Of a stretch of DNA of 64,000 bases, positions 44,701 through 52,771 are shown piece after piece; position 1 is the stretch's first letter; every line of letters begins with the position of its first letter. Position numbers and translations under genes: made by a program. Below the pieces are notes generated by a model. It searched no databases. It was not told the origin of the DNA and saw nothing but the letters and a program-made list of their open reading frames with translations. Origin of the DNA: Batillaria attramentaria (Eukaryota > Mollusca > Gastropoda > Batillariidae); the NCBI GenBank assembly GCA_018292915.2, contig JACVVK020000213.1:42501-106500 (forward strand), given 5' to 3'.

Positions 44701-47292
44701 TACAAGTCATCTTACTCTTAGTCAACACAAACAGTTGTACACAAATCTGCACTTCACATTCTCATAAAAACAAAACCAATGCACTAAACAATACCAAAAT
44801 CAAGTATAACATACAACAAATACTTGTTGGTCAATGTGTAAATTGTGGTGGATGTAGGATATAAACTGTTTGAGTTACAGGCTTTTTAGTGGAGTGACTG
44901 AAATTTCTTAGCAGTACAGCTGAGACCCCCCCCCCCCCCCCCCCAGGCTGGGGAGGCTGCTTAGCCTGTTATGGCTCAGGGTAGAAAGGGTTAATGCACT
45001 TATGTGACCAGACCCATTACCATTGCCATCTTTATGTTTTGCAGATCGGCCTTTGCTTTGAGCGACTGTGTGGCTGGGTCCCATCCGTCCAGGAGCCTCA
45101 GCACATCTTGGCACGACTGGTGGCTGAATTACAGCTGACGATTAAAACAGCCAGCGCCGAAACAGAAGGCAGAAAGTTCGAACTCTGTCGTGCCATAGAA
45201 CTGCTCTGTAGCACGCAGGAACCGCTGTGGGTGTGCAGTCATTTCGTCGACCGGCCGCTTCGCTCGGCTGCAATGAAATGGCTTGGTAGGGGGCTGGAGG
45301 GCGAATTGGTGCCGGAGTACCTGATTACGCTTTTCCGCGTGTTAGGTAAGTCTGGCATTTATTTCTGTATCTTGTTAACCCATGGTGTGATAAGGAAAAC
45401 AACATGTTTTTGAGTCATGTGTGTAACAAAGTGAGTCTGTGTTATCGTCCAGTGTGTCTGTGTTTGTGTTGGGAGCGATAGGGAGTAATCTATCACCTTG
45501 GCTTTTTTCTCGGAAATTACAAATAGGGGAAACGTCACATTTCGAACAATATTTTTTGAAAGGGCTATCCAGATATGAAGGTCATGGTCACATGGCCATA
45601 ATTAGAGTCTGAAAAGTCCTTATTTCCTCATTTTCTCACCACCCAGAATCGCCAGACAACCCAGGAGAAAATCCACTTAGGGCACTGGAGTTATGGAGGA
45701 CTTTTGTACAATAACAAATGTTTAAAATTCAATTTTCTTGAATGAGAACTTTCAAAAAATCAATTTTGAGGGTTGAAAATTAAGTATTCTGGATTGGGAA
45801 CTTTCACACAAATCAATTTTCCGGTGTGGCAATATCTGCAAGTTCCAGGTGAAGGGTAACCGTTGAGAGTACTTGTAACGCCATATGTAGAGCATAGGGT
45901 GTTCTCAGACCTGGAATACTCTCCCTCAATGAAGAATTACATGCACCTTTTTTGCTACGAAGTATTTACCATTATACTGACTATTGCTCCCCCCCCCCCC
46001 CCCCCCCCACAAACACACACACACACACACTGGGTTTTCCCACTTGCTCCCCTTGAATATCGTTAAAATGATTCTACCGATTTCAGCCAGTTTCTAGGTT
46101 GTGATAGATCTTGATGAGTGAGATAGATTAGAGTGCAGGATGTGTAGCATATGAAACAGTCGTAGCAGTTGTTAATTGTGTATTTTGATTTTTCTTGCAG
46201 GGGCTGTCATCAATCCGAGCTTCCAGTTTACCAAGGAGAACAATCTGATGCGGGGTCTGGAACAGTTCGTCTATCGACAGTGTCGAAAGATCCTCACCTG
46301 CGAACACAGTAAGTGCTGCTTTGCTCACGTCACCTTGCGTTTATCATACTGAGAAGCATCAGCATTCAGCAGTAATTGTTTGATATGTTAAGTTGTTCAC
46401 AACCATGCACCCTGTGTTTGTCCAGAGCCCTTGCATACCGTTGCCAACCACAGACCTAGACCCCAAGTGCTGATGCGTGAGGACACTGCTATTAAGCACC
46501 CACAACCCCATGTTATCTCCACACTCAGTGTAGCTGCTGTGCCCAATTTTACCAGTCAGAAATTTTTTTCCATAAAAGTGCTCTTTCAACCATACAAAAC
46601 ACAATCGGGAAACATCTGAAAAAGACCTCTTTTGAAAAAAAAAAAAAAAATCGAAAAATTGCTAAAATCGCTCGGTTGGCAAGGGTTGTGCACGCACACA
46701 GTGGCTGGGTGACGGGTGCATTCCGTGGCATGCGGTCAAGGCGGGCAATGATTTAAGATGACAGTGGTAGTGGATACATGAGGGATAGGGAGCGGATAGC
46801 CAAGGCTTTGCTTACGCAGTAGGGGAAGGTGACACAGAAGATAGCTGCCCCGGACCAGAACCTGTACTCTCAGTCACTTTTTTCTAAAACTCATCCCTGA
46901 ATAGACGCGTTCACATTTTTTTGAGTTTATAGGTAAGATAAGATAAGATAGATTTATTGCTTCTTAGTTACAATTAAGAAGGTGCACTCACAAGAACAAC
47001 TATTCCAACAGAAAAGTTGTCTTCTGTAAAACGTTAGTAATTTCTGAATAAGGAAGTTTTATGGTTATTGGTTTTGTGCTTCCTGTGTGCAGGGCATCCC
47101 GAGATCGAGCAGAGTTGTGCGGAGCTCCTGCTGCGCATGGCTCCGTTCAGAGCCAACTGGTTCTTCTCCATCTTGCACGCTTGGTGCAGGGCTCGCACCA
47201 CAAGCATTCCGAAGGAGTTCCACGACAGAATCATCGCCCTGGGCAACACGATAAAATCAAGAGGAGTCTATCTGTATTTGGATAATTTTTGA
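15901..47292 (+). CDS. ICE1: ICE1-like scaffold of the little elongation complex (23 coding exons, 2595 aa)
   Basis: ICE1 nucleates the little elongation complex (with ELL, ICE2 and ZC3H8), which supports RNA polymerase II at snRNA genes. Exons: 15901-15996, 16638-16717, 17467-17501, 17979-18039, 18715-18778, 19579-19659, 20368-20477, 20986-21023, 30003-30085, 31736-31775, 32284-32427, 33559-33791, 34202-38475, 38958-39488, 40010-40713, 41552-41670, 42425-42589, 42955-43043, 43560-43717, 44113-44186, 45045-45345, 46201-46308, 47093-47292. All junctions are GT-AG except intron 3 (AT-AC), all phases agree and the sum is 7788 nt. Start ATG at 15901 has A at -3 and G at +4. The family call rests on the N-terminal CxxC followed by the LKKKIIATDQLL coiled-coil start, the long disordered middle, the helical C-terminus and overall size (human ICE1 is about 2270 aa). 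Alignment would settle it. Confidence 0.75.
17502..17978 (+). promoter_or_regulatory. U12-type AT-AC intron (ICE1 intron 3)
   Basis: The 5' splice site is ATATCCTTT (17502-17510), the exact minor-class AT-AC consensus. The branch site TTCCTTAAC (17961-17969) is also exact. The intron ends in AC at 17977-17978, about 10 nt after the branch A, within the usual range. Only this choice joins SL-E-CEMQNKQ in frame: one overhanging G plus AG gives Glu. No GT-AG pair here keeps the frame. Confidence 0.9.
19012..19175 (+). repeat. Interspersed repeat, two copies in ICE1 introns
   Basis: This copy and a diverged one at about 27025-27200 (+) share the order CATCAG, TCTTCCACCTTT, GGCGGATTTCC, ATCATTCCAAAACAC. 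Unidentified; non-coding. Confidence 0.55.
19735..20115 (+). mobile_element. SINE3 (tRNA-derived), near complete
   Basis: The head has an A-box-like GGTGGTCTAGTGGTTAAGAG and a degenerate B box. The body has TTCTCTCCAGGTACTC, CAACCCACGAAATTTG, then GTGTGAGAGAATGTGTGTG and a tail GGGTAAAGCGC. Other copies are at 28866-29235 (+) and 56627-56990 (-); tail-only fragments are at 22995-23105 (-), 27205-27405 (-) and 44215-44331 (+). Confidence 0.7.
20671..20895 (+). repeat. Tandem duplication, 119-bp period, in ICE1 intron 7
   Basis: Two copies start with a T-rich tract and share GCTTGAGCATGACGAGAATG and ATGCCTTAATAAGG almost without change. The first ends CAAAATCAGTG and the second CAAACTCAGTG. 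The second sits about 90 bp upstream of exon 8. A young local duplication. Confidence 0.85.
22356..22835 (-). CDS. Small single-Ig-domain type I membrane protein nested in ICE1 intron 8
   Basis: A 159-residue protein with the full layout of a surface receptor. Residues 1-22 are a signal peptide (MAASRYFLLLLLVILATSAT, then AQ). An Ig-like domain spans about 30-118, with C48 (VTCET), W59 (VIWYVG) and C101 (GQYLCQTS). N-glycosylation sites are NTS, NES and NGT. A membrane segment spans about 126-149 (GMIIVGINAGLVVIFFGCAV), followed by a ten-residue basic tail ending KKKPEV. The ATG at 22835 has A at -3 and G at +4; the frame continues upstream but offers no other ATG. A pyrimidine tract and TTACAG acceptor (exon start 22901) point to a non-coding first exon upstream. 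A five-codon upstream ORF opens at the first base of this exon. Ligand and orthologue are unknown; adhesion or immune recognition is only a guess. Confidence 0.75.
   Translation of the reverse strand: MAASRYFLLLLLVILATSATAQDEEEEPLTLSALITAVQLGETTEVTCETSLEGLSVIWYVGNTNTSGNRIPANESLQMHAINGTLMIVSTTKNFHGQYLCQTSDGAHKLIAEIHVYEMPTYFTEGMIIVGINAGLVVIFFGCAVYTFFQKRRKKKPEV
22836..22901 (-). promoter_or_regulatory. 5' UTR exon start with short upstream ORF
   Basis: On the minus strand a run of T, then GCTGTTACAG, forms a strong acceptor just before 22901. The exon opens with ATG ACT GCA GCA CCC TAA, a five-codon ORF in the same frame as the Ig-protein ORF but closed by its own stop. It could dampen translation of the downstream ORF. 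Confidence 0.45.
22995..23105 (-). mobile_element. SINE3 tail fragment
   Basis: It shares GGCGAACTGAACC, GCACGCTCACGTGAATCAC and ATTCTCTCACACACTG with the tail half of SINE3. The tRNA-like head is missing. Confidence 0.6.
24952..25255 (+). repeat. Old interspersed repeat (same family as 6598)
   Basis: Starts in CATCATCATAATAATAA, then GTAGGGCGCTTTTCTG, and ends near GGTTGGTGCAAAGAGAAAGAG. Non-coding, diverged. Poly-C/A and CA microsatellites follow to 25560. Confidence 0.5.
27205..27405 (-). mobile_element. SINE3 tail fragment
   Basis: Minus-orientation 3' half of SINE3, beginning in AATAATGAATATTGTG and containing CACGTGAATCGCACG and TCAGCTCAGCTATT. No head. Confidence 0.65.
27613..28021. 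mobile_element. Foldback DNA element with CCGG flanks (copy 2, internally different)
   Basis: TGTAGCATCCGGTCCGG at 27613 faces its inverse ending at 28021. CCGG lies immediately outside each end (27609-27612 and 28022-28025). The left arm is short because sequence after CAGTCCCCCG is lost; the right arm keeps about 88 bp. The middle holds a (GT)n tract at about 27733-27770. It is the same family as 852-2557. Confidence 0.75.
28041..28352 (+). repeat. Minisatellite, nine copies of a 35-bp unit
   Basis: The unit starts GCAGATGCACTCTAG and continues TGGGTTTACCAC and TTTGTACT. Starts recur every 35 bp from 28041 to 28321 with essentially no differences between units. The array begins 15 bp beyond the CCGG flank of the foldback element, inside ICE1 intron 8. 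Confidence 0.95.
28866..29235 (+). mobile_element. SINE3, diverged copy
   Basis: The head shows a B-box-like GGGTTTGAGTCCCACTTGG; the body has CAGCCTCCTTCCCCCTCCGC and the tail ends GGGAAAAAAGCC. A CA microsatellite lies just upstream (28797-28840) and another at about 29687-29742. Confidence 0.6.
30003..33791 (+). CDS. ICE1: ICE1 exons 9-12
   Basis: Exons 9 (30003-30085) and 10 (31736-31775, only 40 nt) finish the coiled coil: AVNRLEGRLKKTEV and LLSQCLQMLADNG. Exon 11 (32284-32427) opens AASKAKRALARVGRLDKK and ends in an acidic stretch (SDEYSDMDSDLTDTEE). Exon 12 (33559-33791) is low-complexity and ends with SAGDWMSEIDSMFGSLLPL followed by HSPLPVSPVP, a motif echoed in exon 14. The acidic stretch and proline-rich motif are candidate docking segments; partners are inferred only. 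Confidence 0.7.
30159..30605. mobile_element. hAT-like MITE
   Basis: The ends are CAGTGTTCCC at 30159 and its exact inverse GGGAACACTG at 30605, the CAGTG-type terminus of hAT elements. The interior has repeated AGGGTCC motifs and an (AT)n tract. No clean 8-bp target duplication is left (CCAGTTT against CAGTTCG). Non-coding, 447 bp. Confidence 0.6.
30982..31143. mobile_element. Second hAT-like MITE, short
   Basis: CAGTGTTTTTT at 30982 faces GAACACTG at 31143. AGTGACCCTC and ATGACCCTC motifs inside mirror the AGGGTCC motifs of the element at 30159. Its right terminus overlaps the first unit of the minisatellite. Confidence 0.5.
31139..31660 (+). repeat. Minisatellite, 16 copies of a 32-bp unit carrying splice-site motifs
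   Basis: Each unit reads ACTGGTCATTCTATTTCAG followed by AAGTAAAGTATTT, with A/G variation at one pyrimidine-tract base. One unit has TTTTAG. Each unit therefore holds an acceptor-like TTCTRTTTCAG two bases before a donor-like GTAAAG. The array ends 75 bp upstream of ICE1 exon 10. Confidence 0.95.
32581..33073 (+). mobile_element. SINE2, full length, with target duplication
   Basis: The tRNA-like head has an A box (TAGTGTAGTGG) and B box (GGTTCAAATCCC). A long body of about 490 bp ends in poly-A. It contains GGCACCGCAGGTGCCG, a small palindrome. A 13-bp duplication (eight A then TTTCA) flanks it at 32568-32580 and 33074-33086. The copy at 58055 is very similar, so the family has been active recently. 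It lies in ICE1 intron 11. Confidence 0.8.
34202..38475 (+). CDS. ICE1: ICE1 exon 13: giant disordered region
   Basis: One 4274-nt exon codes for about 1425 residues rich in Ser, Glu, Thr, Pro and Lys with no globular domain visible. A basic motif recurs four times: ARKLVRQSS (about 34558), PRRITRQMS (34937), PRRITRQTS (35095) and GRITRRTSARL (35680). A six-residue repeat AGDLTP occurs four times at 37145-37215, coded by 18-bp units. A Lys/Arg-rich cluster (KRRVARKAKKP) lies near 35945. The reading frame extends upstream into intron 12, but a TTGCATTTCAG acceptor sets the exon start at 34202. A single very large central exon is also a feature of vertebrate ICE1, as I recall it. Confidence 0.75.
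38958..39488 (+). CDS. ICE1: ICE1 exon 14
   Basis: 531 nt, entered with an overhang of two bases and left with two. It encodes GSLSWIFSMFLEMPDPVLPL then PPSPIPL, related to the end of exon 12. A very basic KSRRKRKKKKRGGK stretch at about 39255-39297 is a likely nuclear localisation signal. The frame ends ALRQQAAAK at a GTGAGT donor. Confidence 0.7.
39735..39912. mobile_element. MITE with TA target duplication
   Basis: Termini CAGTCAAACCTG (39735) and CAGGTTCGACTG (39912) are inverted and continue into AAGGCGGTCACC / GGTGACCGCCTT. TA lies outside both ends (39733-39734 and 39913-39914). 178 bp, in ICE1 intron 14. The TA target and terminus suggest a Tc1/mariner-type relative. Confidence 0.75.
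40010..40713 (+). CDS. ICE1: ICE1 exon 15
   Basis: 704 nt coding for a disordered segment with a loose repeat of VSVVTQK/VAMDTQQ/VSMVMQK type, about five units at 40325-40555. This suggests internal duplication of a short coding unit. It ends at a GTGAGG donor after EEKVEG. Confidence 0.7.
40765..41145 (+). repeat. Diverged relative of the hAT-like MITE
   Basis: CTAAAGGGTCCTAGGGACCC and GAGGGTTCTTTTG at the left, and GGGCAGGGCGG and GTGTGTCCC further right, follow the same order as in 30159-30605. Termini are not preserved. Lies in ICE1 intron 15. Confidence 0.4.
41552..47292 (+). CDS. ICE1: ICE1 exons 16-23: conserved helical C-terminal domain
   Basis: Eight small exons (119, 165, 89, 158, 74, 301, 108 and 200 nt) encode an ordered, alpha-helical region of about 405 residues. 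Landmarks are LVQLQQLQSVARCWLPLVHA, LHLLLRLIESEH, LWAAIFARETTRVVGQAAL, ERLCGWVPSVQEPQHILARL and LLRMAPFRANWFFSILHAW. The protein ends YLYLDNF at TGA 47290-47292. It is the best-conserved-looking part of the gene and looks like a helical-repeat scaffold. It is the likely partner-binding end of ICE1. No intron here departs from GT-AG. Confidence 0.75.
41870..42090 (-). repeat. Interspersed repeat family R, minus copy
   Basis: Contains the reverse of the TGCAAT...GAGTATAATC segment and of CAAGGAACCG seen in the copy at 6175. Diverged. Confidence 0.4.
44215..44331 (+). mobile_element. SINE3 tail fragment interrupted by a piggyBac-like element
   Basis: GTGTGAGAGAATGTGTGTG, GAGCGTGCGTGTTGGGTTC and GGGATAAAGCGCC are SINE3 tail. 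The (ATT)n end runs straight into the TTAA target of the element at 44336. Confidence 0.65.
44336..44990 (+). mobile_element. piggyBac-like element, internally deleted
   Basis: TTAA flanks both ends (44332-44335 and 44991-44994), with inverted ends CTCATTCTACCC and GGGTAGAAAGGG. Inside, from the ATG at 44573, MSKHRRLTAKQVANEILMDS and an acidic DSDFEPENLE look like the N-terminus of a piggyBac transposase (a basic helix then an acidic stretch). The catalytic domain is absent. A poly-C tract lies near the right end. Located in ICE1 intron 20. Confidence 0.7.
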
Positions 47293-47841
47293 ATGAGATT
47301 AGTATACCAGAGGAGTATTTAGACAGAATCATCTCCCCTTGGCAACTCAAGAGAATCAAGTAGACTGAATGACTGTGTTTTTGGTCATGTGGATGAGAGT
47401 AGTGGACCGCCGGAATAGAATCGTCTCTATTGTCTCTGTGGGCAGCGCAATAAAATTAAACTGTGTATAGAGGATTCTGGATGAATCAGAGTGTGTATGC
47501 CAGTGACACAGAATCCTTTCCCTCGGCAATGTATTATCCCTGGTAGTGCTGAGCCCAGAATATTCCAGGCTATGGCTTTTTCAGCAGAAGACAAAGGGTT
47601 AAAATCAAGGAGACTGTACCTGTATTTTGAGAATTTTGGAACAGAGGAATAACAGCTTGTGATGGTTGAAACCAAAGCATGTTGCCTTTCAAAGTCTAGT
47701 GAATCTTTTCCATCATGCGAGGCTCACACCACAAGGATGCCAAAGGAGTTACGAGTCAGAGTTATCTCCCCAGGCAACACTTTGAAGGAGAGTGTTCCTG
47801 TGTTTTGGAGAATTCGGGATGACCGCAGTGTTGACACCTGA
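47293..47841 (+). pseudogene. Decayed tandem copies of the ICE1 terminal coding segment
   Basis: After the stop codon the final coding block recurs in degraded form. CAGAATCATC..GGCAACTC is at about 47325, AGAATCGTC..GGGCAGCGCAATAAAATTAAA at 47418, and CAGAATCC..CGGCAATG plus AAAATCAAGGAGAC at 47510-47610. The best copy is at 47717-47820, whose frame HTTRMPKELRVRVI then PGNT parallels the real RTTSIPKEFHDRII then LGNT. Copies carry frameshifts and stops. They probably form the 3' UTR. Confidence 0.7.
47449..47454 (+). terminator. Candidate ICE1 polyadenylation signal
   Basis: AATAAA about 157 nt after the stop codon, in a copy of the decayed repeat where the coding version reads CGATAAAATC. 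Further AATAAA sites exist at about 49846 and 49983, so a longer 3' UTR is possible. Confidence 0.4.
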
Positions 47842-48393
47842 TGCTCTGAACCATGGCAGTATGTTTGTGTTGGGTCAGCATCGACAGAAAGAAAGGCGTC
47901 GTTTTTCGCGGATATACAACATGTGGTACACTGCATGACATAACAGTTGATGACGGATTGCAGATTTGACTTTTGACAATACATGAATCCAGCTTGACGC
48001 TTCAAGCAGGTCTTCTGGTGTTGCTACTCACTGTTGACTACACTCAAACTAAATGTGCTGATACCTTGATCTAAAACCAAGGTTGGTAAATTTCAGCACA
48101 TACAAACACCACAAACACGTACACAGAAAAATCATAGCGCCTCTATGGAGAATTGCTTGCAGAGATAAGACGCACGATGCAACATGCAGTCAACTCTGAC
48201 GTGTGCGAGAGATTCGGTGCCATATAGGGGCTGTGCGTGTGGTGTCTGTGAGCACTGAAAATTTTCTGCCTTGGTTTCAGATCTGGTTGAGAAGTACAGA
48301 TGTTGCATGTGTTAATGCTGTTTGATGCATTATTTCGAAACTGTGGGTGCAGCTGTTGTGAAGTTTGTCTTCATTGTAAGAGCATGCCACTCC

Positions 48394-48430
<37 letters not shown>

Positions 48431-49297
48431 CATGCACGCACATGAAGGAGAGAGAGAGCCTGATGATGATCCGTGTGTGTGTGTTAACTGTGCGCTTGAA
48501 ATAGTGGTGATGTTAATATATCATGAAAGAGAAAGGAGAGAAGCCTACATTTTCTCAGGTTTAAAAATAGTAGAGTAATGATTGCTGACTTTCCACTGAT
48601 ATTCTTTTCCCCATCATGGCTGCTACTCGTAAAATCTAGTCCTATTTATGGTGTCAACTTGTACATTGTATGGTAAAGTGTACATGAGGTACTGTATTTC
48701 CGCAGTGTTTGCGGTTGCCGGTGAACCACTGTGTCTGCAACTTTATAAAAGTTTTTTTTTTTTATTACAAAATGGACAGTGTATGCATGCATATTTTGTG
48801 GGGATACGTGACTGTTCACTCCAGCAGCCTGAGAGAGTATTGTTTTCAATGGTGTGTGTGTGTGTGTGTGTGTGTGTGTCTGTCATGCACCTCAGGCTAT
48901 GATTTTGGGGCAGGTTTGTTGTGTTATAATTTTGTTTGTCATTTGTTTTACTGCTAACAGTTCAAATTTTGCTTAAACACAATTCAGTTACTTCATCCTA
49001 TGTAAAACTTGTTGACATCTCTTTGCAAGCATTTTCAGTTTTGTCACACCCACTTTACTGAACTCTCTGCCTGCAAATCTGAAAAACATGCCTACAACTA
49101 CAAGCAGTCTTAAAGCGTTCCTATTTCACAAAGCCTTCCAGTAATTTCCTGTTTAACTAGTCAGGTTTACCAGTGTATTACTGTCTGTATTTGTAAAATA
49201 TGCATGAGTGTCGTTAGTGATCTGCATGTTGTGTTTTATTGTTAAATGCGCCCTATACCATTTATTTTTATGTACCACATAAAAAAAAAACAAGAAC

Positions 49298-49341
<44 letters not shown>

Positions 49342-50578
49342 CTGTCAGATTTAATCTTGAGATATTACAGCTGGTAGTCTTTCATGGTTGGTGATCTTTT
49401 GAAGATCATACAAGTTGATTCGCAGATAGTGTAATTGGTTTACATGTCAACTACGTAACATTCCAGATAAGGAGAAAGTAATGCATGTGGCACTGCTTGT
49501 ACTTTCCTTTTGCTGATCTGATAGGAAATTTAATTTTTGTTTGATGTTTATGAGTGGATGTTTGCTGTTTGTTCAGCGAAAATAGCAAAAACACTCACGT
49601 GTGAAATTAGCCTTAGGCTGGCCTATCCTGAATGTGATCTGTTGGTTCTGTTGTCACTAATTCATGTATATAGGAAGTTAAGTTAAGGTGTGTGTGTGTG
49701 GGGGAGGGGGGGGGGGAAACTCTTTAAATGTCTCAGTGGGGTTGCAGTAAAATATAGTTGTGCCGGAGCTGGCCTTGAAGTATTGTTTGTTACTGGTTTT
49801 ATATCATGGATGTAAGTGGATTTCAAGCTCTTGTGTTTATCTGGAATAAAGAATGAAAAAAAAAATCCCTTATTACTAGAGATGTGTGTGTGTGTGTGTG
49901 TGTGTGCACTTTATTTGTTGTTGTTTTAGTTAGTTTGTTTCCTATAACTATATCCTGAGGTAAATGTAATGACTTGACCTGGAATAAAATGGATCTGCAA
50001 AAGCACTCCTAACTAAATGACCAATAAGCATGTGTTTGTTTGCAAAAATCCTCATTCAGTTTAATTGCTAATGATTCCTGCATATCCACATCTCACAGTA
50101 GCCTAAATGTCACACCTTATGCACAGCATAATATTAAAAAAATTGTCTCTATTGGTTACCCGCCACTCATAGTATGAATTCCACTAAATATTGTACAGAA
50201 TTGTTTTTTAAATCTGTAGAATTTTTTTTTTAATGGCAATTTATGGCTGTTTGTCAGCGCGGCTTTGTAATTTTATGCCAAGTAATTGTGAAAACGGTGA
50301 AAAATGAGCCTAGCATGCGGACTATTTGTATTCATGCACGGCTGGCACAAGAGCCAGCAGACGACAGAGGAATGATCAATGAGGGGGTAGGTGGTCGCTG
50401 CTAGCAAAACAGCGGAACATTTGATTTTGTCTACTTTCACACTACACATGAGTCTTTACATTTCTAGGGTGTCTTGTGCAGGGTTATGTTTAACAGGAAT
50501 ATATAATTCTAGCGTTTGAAATCGGTATCTGTGCAGCACAGAATTAAAATAATAATAATAATTACGAGATAGCCAACG
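47842..50578. other. Intergenic stretch between convergent genes
   Basis: No exon seen. It holds GT microsatellites (about 48394-48428, 48852-48880, 49300-49340 and 49885-49907), a LINE remnant and AATAAA signals on both strands (plus strand about 49846; minus-strand equivalent TTTATT about 49908). ICE1 and the transporter therefore end toward each other. Confidence 0.5.
49030..49290 (+). mobile_element. LINE 3' remnant (L2/CR1/Jockey-like RT C-terminus)
   Basis: One frame reads VTPTLLNSLPANLKN then TSSLKAFLFHKAFQ and a stop at about 49143. This is the W/LNSLP...LK.FL motif that ends many LINE reverse transcriptases. A short 3' UTR and A-rich tail follow to about 49290. Confidence 0.45.
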
Positions 50579-52538
50579 TCAGCCACTGGCCGCAGTCATG
50601 TTGACGTAACATGGAGGAGTAAAGGTGTTGGGTGACGCAAGAACCTTGACGGCGGAGTAAGTGGCGGCAACTCCAGCAACCATTCCAACCAGAATTATCT
50701 CCACATTGAGAACCTTCACGTGTAACGGCACTGGCCTGCACGAGAAAACCCACAAAATTTTAAACCGTACTGGCTGTGATGGTTCAGACTTGATCAGTGC
50801 ATGCTGTTGACTGTAAAATGTACATGCCAGTCAAACCAGTGTCACTTTAGTTAGGGCGCAGTATTAAACAGACGACTTTATGAAGCTAACCACCAACTGA
50901 TCACACAAAAGCAGCAAAACAATGTTAACATTTTCTTGTTGCCTCACAACAGACGACTCCACTCAGCAAGCCCCGAGGCCAAAGCCCCGCTCCTTCACTC
51001 TGTCATGTATTGGCAAAACATTACGTCCATGAGATCGCATCATGGTCTTTATCCTTCAATGACGTCAATGGACTTACTGCTTTCTTTTCATGTTTCAGTC
51101 ATATCAAACTACATGCGCTTCCCTCGGGGAGCCGGGGTGGCCGAATAGTAGAGCGTTCGACTTCTAATGCTCGGGTCACGTCATGAGTTTGTACCAGGCT
51201 GGGGCCAAATATTTGTGCTGGCTTTTTCATCGTTGCCTCGTCTGTGATGTCACCCGTATAAGGTGGAAAAGGACGTTAAACCCTCAAACACCCACCCACC
51301 CTCGTTGCAGCGTCTGGCTAAATGTTTGCTCATTATGCCGCGGTATGCGTTCAGCTGAATACTCTAGGGGCTCGTCACTTTGACTGACAGGAGTGGGTGG
51401 GGGGTGGGTGTCTGGGGGTTTAACGTCCTTTTCCACCACATGGGTGATATCAAAGACGGGGCAACGATGAAAAAGCCAGCACAAATATTTGGCCCCAGCC
51501 GGGATCGAACTCACGACCCGAGCATTAGAAGTCCAACGCTCTACCGCCGTTCGACCACCCCGGCTCCCCCGACTGACAGGAGTGGAGTCGCCAATTATTC
51601 TGGTCCTGGTCAATAACAACAAAAGCGTTTCTGCCTAAATATACATACACGGCTTCCCACTGATCGCTTGCAGTTGACGTGAGCTTGAGGTAGAGCACAG
51701 GCGGCGCTACGAAGGCTAGCAAGGTCAAGAACGAACCTCCGACCAATGAGAGGACAGCGCCAAAGTGAGGCACGCTCTCCGCCACAAACAGCACCAGTAA
51801 ACTGATCATGGTACGTATCAGCACACGCCTCACACTGAAATCTGACGTCAAACAATGAGTCATCTGAAATTTCATGTGACGCAATGAGTTGGACATCGGG
51901 AAATCTGACGTCACACAATGATCACGTCATCTGAAATCTGACTTCACACGATAGGTAGGGTAGCTGTAACCTCATTATTTACGGTCTTTGGTAACCTAAC
52001 GTCTCTCACTGAATAAGTCATTTGACATCTGGCTTCTGGGTGGCTCATCTAAACTCTGACGTCGCACGATATATAGGTCACTGAAATCTGACGTCACACA
52101 GTAATTTCAGTGATCATCTGAAATCTGAAGTCACACAGTAGGTTGTTTACAATCTGACGTCACACACTGAGTAGGTCGTCTGAAATCAGAACAAATTTCA
52201 AACAATCGCAAGGTTTCACTCTGAAAATCAAAGGGTTTCGACCTCCGTAAGTATGTGCAAATAATCCCCAGAGAGGGGAAGATAAAGAAGAAGATGATGA
52301 AGGAAAAAAAAAAAAAAAAAAGCAACTTACTCTTGGATATCCCAATAATGTCTTCCACCTCCTGACAGACAGGGTTGATGACGATGATGTAGCTACAGAC
52401 CAGGTGGCCGGTGATGAGCAGCTCCACAATGAGAAGCGGTGTGCCGGCACTCACTGTCTGTAGCACGTTCTCCTTCACGTTCTGTCCGTACACGTAATAT
52501 CCGGTGATGGCCACGGGCAGGTACATAGCTGCCATGAC

Positions 52539-52575
<37 letters not shown>

Positions 52576-52740
52576 AAATTGAAATAACTTTATTTGAAAA
52601 CGGTGGAAGTTTTGGTCTTGCAACCAATTTTCAAACTTGCCGTTTTGAAGAACAAACAAATAAACAAAAACAAAAACCAAAAAAGCCGAATGATCGAACA
52701 TACTTAAACCTGGAACATGAAACTTCACACACACACACAC

Positions 52741-52771
<31 letters not shown>

